This document shows, one piece after another, positions 58,082-64,000 of a stretch of 64,000 nt of DNA (positions are counted from its first letter, which is position 1; each line of letters opens with the position of its first letter). The stretch covers positions 14,785-78,784 of the forward strand of contig NZ_LMER01000014.1 of the NCBI RefSeq assembly GCF_001426435.1. Direction: 5' to 3'. This DNA is from Angustibacter sp. Root456. Its GTDB lineage: Bacteria; Actinomycetota; Actinomycetes; Actinomycetales; Angustibacteraceae. The position numbers and the translations under genes are program-made. Under the pieces are notes generated by a model that worked only from the letters and a program-made list of their open reading frames with translations, was not told the origin of the DNA and did no database searches.

Positions 58082-59065
58082 GTGCCCGCCATCACCGTTC
58101 CCGACATCACCGTCCTCGAGCGCGTGCCCGCTATCGACCCCGCGGCCAGCGCCGAGCGCCGGATCAAGAGCGTCACCAGCGCCCCGAGCGGCTACGAGGG
58201 TGAGGGGTTCCCGGTGCGGCGGGCCTTCGCTGGCGTCGACCTCACCGAGCTCGACCCCTTCATCCACATGGACCAGATGGGCGAGGTGGAGTACGCGCCG
58301 GGCGAGCCCAAGGGCACCCCGTGGCACCCGCACCGTGGCTTCGAGACCGTCACGTACATCCTCGACGGCACCTTCGACCACCAGGACTCCCACGGTGGGG
58401 GTGGGCGCATCACCAACGGCGACACCCAGTGGATGACCGCAGGATCGGGGCTGCTGCACATCGAGGCACCGCCCGAGGAGCTGGTCGTCAGCGGGGGGCT
58501 GTTCCACGGCATCCAGCTGTGGGTCAACCTCCCACGCGCCGACAAGTGGGCTCAGCCGCGCTACCAGGACCTGCGCGGCGGCGACGTCGGTCTGCTGAGC
58601 ACGCCGGACGGCGGCACGCTCGTCCGGGTCATCGCCGGCGAGGTGGCCGGTCACCGTGGCCCCGGCACCACGCACACGCCCATCTCGCTCGTGCACGCCA
58701 CCGTGTCGCCCGGGGCTCGGATGCAGCTGCCGTGGCGCCGTGACTTCAACGCGCTGGTCTACGTGCTGGCCGGGCAGGGCACCGTGGGCAGCGAGCGCCG
58801 CCCGGTGCGCAAGGGTCAGCTCGTCGTCCTCGGCTCTGGCGATCACCTGCAGGTCGATGCCGCCGCGAACCAGCCGCTCGCCGAGCCCAACCTGGACGTG
58901 CTGGTGCTCGGGGGCCAGCCGATCCGCGAGCCGGTCGCGTGGGCCGGGCCGTTCGTCATGAACACCCGCGCGGAGGTCGTGCAGGCGTTCGAGGACTTCC
59001 AGGCCGGCAAGCTGGGCACCATCCCGTCGGTGCACGGGGCGCCGACCACGCTCACTGAGGCCTGA
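58082..59065 (+). CDS. Pirin family protein
   Basis: 327-residue bicupin. The metal-binding N-terminal cupin contains TPWHPHRGFETVTYILDGTF with three histidines and the glutamate, then GLLHIEAPPEE with another histidine. The C-terminal cupin lacks these residues, as usual for pirins. Studied members show quercetinase-like or redox-sensor activity. A GGGAGG lies eight bases before GTG 58082, which is the first plausible start; the family begins IKSVTSAPSGYEGEGFPVRR later. It is a single gene. Confidence 0.92.
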   Translation: MPAITVPDITVLERVPAIDPAASAERRIKSVTSAPSGYEGEGFPVRRAFAGVDLTELDPFIHMDQMGEVEYAPGEPKGTPWHPHRGFETVTYILDGTFDHQDSHGGGGRITNGDTQWMTAGSGLLHIEAPPEELVVSGGLFHGIQLWVNLPRADKWAQPRYQDLRGGDVGLLSTPDGGTLVRVIAGEVAGHRGPGTTHTPISLVHATVSPGARMQLPWRRDFNALVYVLAGQGTVGSERRPVRKGQLVVLGSGDHLQVDAAANQPLAEPNLDVLVLGGQPIREPVAWAGPFVMNTRAEVVQAFEDFQAGKLGTIPSVHGAPTTLTEA

Positions 59066-59279
59066 CCGGTCTCGTCGCGGCCCGGCGTCGCAGCGTCATG
59101 CTGCGGCTCCGGGCCGTGATGCGTCGCCCCACCGTTCACATCCGCACCGCGACCTGACACAACCGTCATCAACCGTCATCTGCCTTCGCGGTCCCGTGGC
59201 GTCTGAGTGGGGTTAGGGTCGATGAGCGGGTGCGAGCAGGTCTTCTCTCCACCCCGGCTCGGCGGGGGGAGGGAGCGCA

Positions 59280-60785
59280 GTGAGGGGTGCACGGGCCAGG
59301 CGCGCGGTGAGCGCGCTGGTGGTCGTCGCGGCCGCGCTGTCCAGCGCCTGGGCGAGCGCCGGCTCCGCCGCGGCCAGCACCACGCAGCCCACGGCGACGT
59401 CCGAGGGCCAGGCCGCCACCCCCTCAGCTCCCCCCTCAGGCACGCCGACGAGCTCTCCCGCGGCGACCGATCCGCCGGGCGGTGACGCGACGGCGACCGC
59501 GGACCCCACCGGGACGTCCCCGGTCACCCCCACCTTCACCTCCACGCTCACCCTCACCCCTACCGCCACCGGGACCGCCGAGCCGTCGACCACGCAGTCC
59601 GCTCGGCCCACGGGCTCGGGCAGCCAGCCCGCCACGACGGCCGGTCCCCGGCGCACCACTGCCCGGCCCGCGCGCCCGGTCGACTCCGACGGTCCGCTCA
59701 CGCCGGACGAGGTGCGCGCGCAGCTCGCGCAGGCCGCGGCGCTGGCCGCCGAACGGCGAGCGGTGAACGCCGGTCTGCAGGCGGCGACCGAGCAGCTGCA
59801 GGCTCTCGGCCGCCAGATGGCCGTGGCCCTCGACCAGCTCTCGCAGGCCCGCACGGCCGAGGCGGCAGCCGAGCACGTGCGGCTGGTGAACGTCGCGCTG
59901 CTCAACCAGGTCGCCGGCGAGCTGACGGTGCAGCGCGACGCGCTCGGACGGTGGGCGCGCGAGACCTACGCCGTCGGTGGCCCGATGGCGGCCTACGAGG
60001 GCTGGCTGGTGGCGCTGGAGGGGCGCAGCCCAGCTGACGTCGCGCACAGCCTCTCGGTGCTCGAGCAGGTCGGTGTCGCCGGCGGCGCCGCCGTCACGCG
60101 CCTGCAGTCGGCGGTCGCGACGCAGCAGCAGTCATCCCAGCGCGCCTCGCTCGCTGCGGTCCAGGCAGCGGCGGCGCGGGGGCGCGCCGAGGCGGCCGTC
60201 AAGCAGCTGCGCACGCTGCAGCAGCGAGCCCGCGTCCTGTCGGCCCGGTTGCAGGTGCAGCAGGCGCGCCTGATGGGTGAGGGCGCCCTCAGCGCGGCTC
60301 AGCAGGCGCGTCTGAAGGCCGCCGAGGTGATCGTCGCGGCAGCCGGCCCGGCCACCGCTGGCGCGAGCTGCCTCGGCCTCGACACGTCGACCTTCGCGAA
60401 CGGGATGATCCCGGCCGCTGCGCTCTGCCCGGTGTGGGGCGCTCCCGGTCACCTGCTGCGCGCGGACGCCGCCGAGGCGTTCCGCCGGCTCTCGCGGCAG
60501 TACGCCACCGAGTTCGGCACGCCGATCTGCGTCACCGACTCCTACCGCTCGCTCGCGGCGCAGGTGAAGGTCTACGCCGAGAAGCCGCAGCTGGCCGCCA
60601 AGCCGGGCACGAGCAACCACGGTCGTGGGGTCGCCGCCGACCTGTGCGGCGGCATCCAGTCGTTCGGCACGGCCGAGCACGCGTGGATGGTCGCGCACGC
60701 ACCCCTGAGTGGGTGGTTCCTGCCGACGTGGGCCGGCCCGGGCGGCTCGAAGCCCGAGCCCTGGCACTGGGAGTACGCGGGCTGA
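59280..60785 (+). CDS. Secreted coiled-coil VanY-type D-alanyl-D-alanine carboxypeptidase
   Basis: 501 residues. A signal peptide (AVSALVVVAAALSSAWASAG) is followed by a Thr/Pro/Ser linker to about residue 135 and a long coiled coil (about 140-345) with LAQAAALAAERRAVNAGLQA and similar. The catalytic M15B domain spans about 370-501. It has ICVTDSYRSLAAQVKVYAE, GTSNHGRGVAADLCGG with zinc ligands H and D, and the final EPWHWEYAG with the third histidine. It trims peptidoglycan stem peptides. The coiled coil resembles that of wall hydrolases activated by FtsX-type partners. GGGAGG precedes GTG 59280. Confidence 0.9.
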   Translation: MRGARARRAVSALVVVAAALSSAWASAGSAAASTTQPTATSEGQAATPSAPPSGTPTSSPAATDPPGGDATATADPTGTSPVTPTFTSTLTLTPTATGTAEPSTTQSARPTGSGSQPATTAGPRRTTARPARPVDSDGPLTPDEVRAQLAQAAALAAERRAVNAGLQAATEQLQALGRQMAVALDQLSQARTAEAAAEHVRLVNVALLNQVAGELTVQRDALGRWARETYAVGGPMAAYEGWLVALEGRSPADVAHSLSVLEQVGVAGGAAVTRLQSAVATQQQSSQRASLAAVQAAAARGRAEAAVKQLRTLQQRARVLSARLQVQQARLMGEGALSAAQQARLKAAEVIVAAAGPATAGASCLGLDTSTFANGMIPAAALCPVWGAPGHLLRADAAEAFRRLSRQYATEFGTPICVTDSYRSLAAQVKVYAEKPQLAAKPGTSNHGRGVAADLCGGIQSFGTAEHAWMVAHAPLSGWFLPTWAGPGGSKPEPWHWEYAG

Positions 60786-60803
60786 GCGGCCGGCGCACCT
60801 GGG

Positions 60804-60809
60804 TAGCGT
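60804..60809 (+). promoter_or_regulatory. -10 element for the leaderless GDPD gene
   Basis: TAGCGT ends six bases before GTG 60816, indicating a leaderless transcript separate from the carboxypeptidase gene. Confidence 0.55.
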
Positions 60810-60815
60810 GACCTC

Positions 60816-61592
60816 GTGGCCGGCCTGCATCCCTTCCTCGACGTCGACGGCCCGGTGGCGATGGCGCACCGGGGGTTCTCCCTCGACGGGCTCGAGAACA
60901 CCATGACGGCCTTCGCGGCCGCCGTCGACCTCGGGCTGCCCTACGTCGAGACCGACGTCCACGCCACCCGCGACGGGGTGGTCGTCGCCTTTCACGACAG
61001 CGTGCTCGACCGTGTGAGCGACGGACGAGGCGCCATCGCCGACCTCACGTGGGACGACCTGCGCACCGTCCGCGTGGGGGGCGCCGAGGTGGTCCCCCGC
61101 CTCGACGACCTGCTCGGCGCCTGGCCGGCCCTGCGACTCAACATCGACGTCAAGGACTGGCCGGCCGTCACGCCGCTGGCCGACGTCCTGCGGGTCACGG
61201 CTGCCGTGCAGCGGGTGTGCGTGGCGTCCTTCGACGATCGCCGCAGCGCCGCCGTCGCACGGTTGCTCGGCCCCGACCTGGCCACCTCCGCCGGGCGCCG
61301 CACCGTGCTGCGCTGGTGGCTCGCGGCGGCCAGCCGGGCACCGCACCGGCTGGTTGCCGTCCCGCCGACGACGATCGCGCTGCAGGTGCCGGCGTCGGCT
61401 GGTCGGCTGCCGGTGGTCACGCGGCGGTCCGTGCAGCTGGCCCACCACCTCGGCCTGCACGTCCACGTCTGGACGGTCAACGAGGCCGCCGAGATGCATC
61501 GGCTGCTCGACCTCGGCGTCGACGGCCTCATCAGCGACCGCGCGGACACGCTGCGCGAGGTGCTGACGCTGCGGGCCACCCGCACGGCATGA
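60816..61592 (+). CDS. Glycerophosphodiester phosphodiesterase
   Basis: 258-residue TIM-barrel enzyme that hydrolyses glycerophosphodiesters to glycerol phosphate and an alcohol. The active site is AMAHRGFSLDGLENTMTAF (catalytic HRG), then YVETDVHATRDGVVVAFHD with the metal acids and second histidine. LNIDVKDWPAV and VWTVNEAAEMHRLLDLGVDG are the later conserved strands. No signal peptide, so it is cytosolic. GTG 60816 follows TAGCGT by six bases. The MFS gene follows 55 bases downstream. Confidence 0.92.
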   Translation: MAGLHPFLDVDGPVAMAHRGFSLDGLENTMTAFAAAVDLGLPYVETDVHATRDGVVVAFHDSVLDRVSDGRGAIADLTWDDLRTVRVGGAEVVPRLDDLLGAWPALRLNIDVKDWPAVTPLADVLRVTAAVQRVCVASFDDRRSAAVARLLGPDLATSAGRRTVLRWWLAAASRAPHRLVAVPPTTIALQVPASAGRLPVVTRRSVQLAHHLGLHVHVWTVNEAAEMHRLLDLGVDGLISDRADTLREVLTLRATRTA

Positions 61593-61647
61593 TCTGCGAC
61601 AGCCACTACCCGTCGGACCCTCCGGCGCGCGCACCCTGGAGGCCAAC

Positions 61648-63039
61648 GTGACGGACGCCGCCACCCGCACCGGCGCAGGGCCCGGCCCCGCGGACGGCGC
61701 CCGCCGCCGCGAGCAGCGCGCCTGGTACTTCTACGACTGGGCCAACTCCGCCTACGTCACGACGACGCTGACGGTGCTCTTCTCCCCCTACCTCATCACC
61801 GTCGCCGAGAAGGCCGCCTGCCCACGCCTGGCCGACGGGGCCACCTGCACGACCGACCTGCAGGTTCTGGGCCTGCCGGTGAGCCCCGGCTCCCTGCCCG
61901 GCTACGTCGTCACGGTGACCACGCTGCTGTCGGCTCTCGTGCTGCCGCTCGTCGGTGCGGTAGCCGACCGGTCCGGCCGCCAGCGGATGCTGCTCGGCGG
62001 CTTCGCCTGGGTGGGTGCGGTCGCCGCGACGCTGATGTACCTCGTGTCCGGATCCAACTGGCAGCTCGGTGTGGCGCTGCTCTTCGTGGCCAACCTCGCC
62101 CTCGGGTCCTCCCTCGTCGTCTACGACGCGATCTTGTGCCAGATCGCCACCGCCGACGAGCGCGACCGCGTCTCGAGCCGCGGCTGGGCCCTGGGCTACC
62201 TGGGCGGGTTCCTGCTGCTGGCCGTCAACCTCGCCCTGGTGACCCTGCACGACACCTTCGGCTTGTCGAAGGGTGACGCGGTGCGGGTCAGTCTGGGCCT
62301 GGCCGGACTGTGGTGGGGTGTCTTCACGCTCATCCCCGTGCTCGGCCTGCGCGACCGGCCGCCGGTGAACGTCGAGGCCGTGCGCGGGGGGCTCGGGCGC
62401 GAGGCCTTCGGTCAGCTCGCGGGCACGTTCCGGCACATGCGGGGCTATCGCAACACCATGCTGTTCCTGCTCGCCTACCTGTTCTTCAACGACGGCATCC
62501 AGACCGTCATCGTCAACGCCAGCACCTACGGCTCCAAGGAGCTCGGCCTCGACGAGACGCAGCTGATCGCGACGATCCTGTTGGTCCAGCTCGTGGCCTT
62601 CGGCGGAGCCCTGCTCTTCGGCCGGCTCGCCGCGTCCTACGGCTCCCACCGGGTCATCCTCGCCAGCCTGGTGGTCTGGATGGGCGTGGTGGTGGCGGCC
62701 TTCTTCATCCCCGAGCGCGCCTTCGCCCTGTTCGTCGCGCTCGCCGTCTTCATCGGCATCGTGCTGGGCGGCAGCCAGGCGCTGTCCCGATCGCTGTACA
62801 GCCAGCTCATCCCCCGCGGGCGCGAGGCGGAGTACTTCAGCCTCTACCAGGCCTGCGAGCGAGGGACGAGCTGGCTCGGCACGCTCGTGTTCAGCCTCGT
62901 CTACCAGTTCACCCACACCTACCGCTGGTCGATCGTGGCGCTCGTGGTGTTCTTCGTCGTCGGAGGGCTCATCCTGCGCCGGGTCGACGTGCGGCAGGGC
63001 ATCGAGGACGCCGGCAACGCCCAGCCGGCGGTCGTCTGA
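61648..63039 (+). CDS. MFS transporter of the UMF1/Atg22-like type
   Basis: 463 residues with about twelve membrane helices. The start REQRAWYFYDWANSAYVTTT is the signature of the UMF1 family. Other recognisable blocks are GAVADRSGRQRMLLGGFAWV, VSSRGWALGYLGGFLLLAVN and RGREAEYFSLYQACERGTSW. The substrate is not known. GTG 61648 is the closest start to the signature. It is probably transcribed together with, or just after, the GDPD gene. Confidence 0.92.
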   Translation: MTDAATRTGAGPGPADGARRREQRAWYFYDWANSAYVTTTLTVLFSPYLITVAEKAACPRLADGATCTTDLQVLGLPVSPGSLPGYVVTVTTLLSALVLPLVGAVADRSGRQRMLLGGFAWVGAVAATLMYLVSGSNWQLGVALLFVANLALGSSLVVYDAILCQIATADERDRVSSRGWALGYLGGFLLLAVNLALVTLHDTFGLSKGDAVRVSLGLAGLWWGVFTLIPVLGLRDRPPVNVEAVRGGLGREAFGQLAGTFRHMRGYRNTMLFLLAYLFFNDGIQTVIVNASTYGSKELGLDETQLIATILLVQLVAFGGALLFGRLAASYGSHRVILASLVVWMGVVVAAFFIPERAFALFVALAVFIGIVLGGSQALSRSLYSQLIPRGREAEYFSLYQACERGTSWLGTLVFSLVYQFTHTYRWSIVALVVFFVVGGLILRRVDVRQGIEDAGNAQPAVV

Positions 63040-63182
63040 CTCCGCGGCGCGCGCCGCCGGGCGTGTGACGGTCACCACAGGCCCTTCACGCGGTCTCCAC
63101 ACCGCGGGCGGAACACCTCGGACCAGTCGAGGCGTTGTGCACGAGTGACGGGACCCTTCGACCCGTCCGAGGAGGCAGCGAC

Positions 63183-63539
63183 ATGAGTGACAAGAGCCTG
63201 CGGGGTACGCGGCTGGGTGCTCAGAGCCTGGAGAGCGACGAGGGCGTCCAGCCCGCCGCACGCACCGTGGCCGAGTACCACTGTCCGCGGGGCCACGTGA
63301 CCCACATCCCGTTCTCGGTCGAGGCCGAGATCCCCGCCCTGTGGGAGTGCAAGTGCGGCGCCGAGGCGCTGCGCGTGGACTCCGAGCGGCCCGAGGTCAA
63401 GGCGACCAAGCCGGCCCGCACGCACTGGGACATGCTCCTCGAGCGGCGCTCCATCGCCGAGCTCGAGGTGCTGCTCGACGAGCGACTCGCGCTGCTGCGC
63501 GCCAAGCAGCAGCCCACCAAGCACCGGCGCAGCGCCTGA
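63183..63539 (+). CDS. rbpA: RNA polymerase-binding protein RbpA
   Basis: 118 residues. RbpA stabilises the principal sigma factor on RNA polymerase in actinobacteria. The N-terminal SDKSLRGTRLGAQSLESDEG, the zinc-type core YHCPRGHVTHIPFS and ALWECKCGAEAL, and the sigma-interacting WDMLLERRSIAELEVLLDER are all intact. Cysteines in CPRGH and CKC suggest metal binding. GAGGCAG precedes ATG 63183. It is a single gene followed by a strong hairpin. Confidence 0.95.
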   Translation: MSDKSLRGTRLGAQSLESDEGVQPAARTVAEYHCPRGHVTHIPFSVEAEIPALWECKCGAEALRVDSERPEVKATKPARTHWDMLLERRSIAELEVLLDERLALLRAKQQPTKHRRSA

Positions 63540-63595
63540 GCCCCTGAGGCGCGCACCGGACGGCGGCGCGGACCCCTGCCGCACCGCCGACCGCG

Positions 63596-63633
63596 AACCG
63601 GCCGCACCAGTCCCCTAGCTGGTGCGGCCGGTT
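63596..63633. terminator. Bidirectional hairpin overlapping the fxsA stop
   Basis: AACCGGCCGCACCAG and CTGGTGCGGCCGGTT pair over 15 bases around TCCCCTAG. It lies 57 bases after rbpA and includes the fxsA stop codon, serving convergent genes. Confidence 0.75.
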
Positions 63634-64000
63634 CCGTGTTCTGGGCCGGGCGGCTGCTCGTCGACGATCTCGCCCTCGATGACGTCGCCGTCCGTAGCCG
63701 CCGGGTGACCCGGCACCAACCGCTCACTCGCCCCACCGCGGCCCCAGGGCGAGGCACCCAGCAGCCGCCGCTCGACCAAGCGGGTGAGCAGCCGTCGCGC
63801 CACCGGCCGAGTCATGGGCAGCACGAAGAAGAACCCCGCGACGTCGGTGACGAAGCCAGGCGTCAGCAGCAAGGTGCCGCCGACGAGCACCAAGGCGGCG
63901 TCGGCCAGCTCCCCCGCCGGCATACGACCGGTCGACAGCGCCTCGCGCAGGGCGCGCCAGGCTCGCCCGCCCTCGCGCCGCACGAGCCAGGCGCCGAGGG
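63615..64000 (-). CDS. fxsA: FxsA family membrane protein, 5' end outside the window
   Basis: The C-terminal 127 codons are visible, beginning with in-frame LGAWLVRREGGRAWRALREA. AALVLVGGTLLLTPGFVTDV is the FxsA hallmark, followed by a second helix ending VLPMTRPVARRLL. In Escherichia coli FxsA affects phage exclusion; the general function is unknown. A GTG at 63983 lies inside the conserved region, so the true start is beyond the window edge. The tail VIEGEIVDEQPPGPEHGTG is typical of actinobacterial members. Confidence 0.88.
   Translation of the reverse strand, partial: LGAWLVRREGGRAWRALREALSTGRMPAGELADAALVLVGGTLLLTPGFVTDVAGFFFVLPMTRPVARRLLTRLVERRLLGASPWGRGGASERLVPGHPAATDGDVIEGEIVDEQPPGPEHGTGRTS

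Overview
The window is about 64 kb of very GC-rich bacterial chromosome. It reads as an actinomycete: it carries an RpoD/HrdB-type principal sigma factor with a long lysine-rich N-terminus, RbpA, GarA-type FHA and FtsR-type MerR proteins, the DUF881-Sbp-DUF881 block, a DUF7455 protein, many GTG starts and many apparently leaderless genes. Two blocks keep the gene order known from Mycobacterium tuberculosis: xerD-parA-scpA-scpB-rluB-cmk-der (Rv1701 to Rv1713 region) and pgsA-like-DUF881-sbp-DUF881-gcvH-garA-ftsR-DUF151-MerR-gcvP (Rv1822 to Rv1832). The combination suggests a Kineosporiaceae-like or related lineage, but the exact genus cannot be fixed from sequence reading alone. No insertion sequence, prophage, rRNA or CRISPR array was seen. 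The only tRNA is tRNA-Pro(GGG).

Layout. 1-5.3 kb: a partial YbdK-type ligase, a universal stress protein, the principal sigma factor, a secreted polysaccharide deacetylase, and DUF456 and DUF7455 proteins. 5.5-12.3 kb: parE, then on the minus strand an operon of nitroreductase, parC and a sucrase/ferredoxin-like protein, then a PPOX-fold protein. 12.3-24.7 kb: ald and xerD, then parA-scpA, a GH25 lysozyme, and the translationally coupled string scpB-rluB-aroH-tyrA-cmk-plsC-der. 24.7-35 kb: a GAF-GGDEF diguanylate cyclase, tRNA-Pro, then the pgsA-to-gcvP block with a glycine riboswitch directly before gcvP.

35-54 kb is more accessory: a snapalysin-like protease with 11-bp repeats upstream, the sbcD-sbcC-HAD phosphatase operon, a glutamate-cysteine ligase family gene, a RES-type toxin-antitoxin pair, an acidic-repeat protein with a degenerate P-loop, AlkD, HAD and VOC proteins, a short UvrA paralogue, an AraC-VOC pair, a LuxR regulator and a PHP phosphoesterase. 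54.4-57.5 kb holds the most unusual system: a duplicated, low-complexity Ala/Asn/Asp-rich protein followed 6 nt later by a PqqD-like/M50 membrane zinc protease with two CxxC pairs in its C-terminal part. 57.6-64 kb: a small conserved protein, pirin, a coiled-coil VanY-type carboxypeptidase, a GDPD, an UMF1-type MFS transporter, RbpA and the start-truncated FxsA.

Functionally the window is mostly housekeeping: transcription (sigma factor plus RbpA), chromosome topology and segregation (ParE/ParC, XerD, ParA, ScpAB), translation and nucleotide maintenance, glycine cleavage with its GarA control node, envelope remodelling and DNA-end processing. The likely novelty lies in the 54.4-57.5 kb protease/substrate pair, the RES module, the 43.6-44.8 kb acidic protein and several short intergenic repeats. 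Every stretch between genes is shorter than 300 bases.
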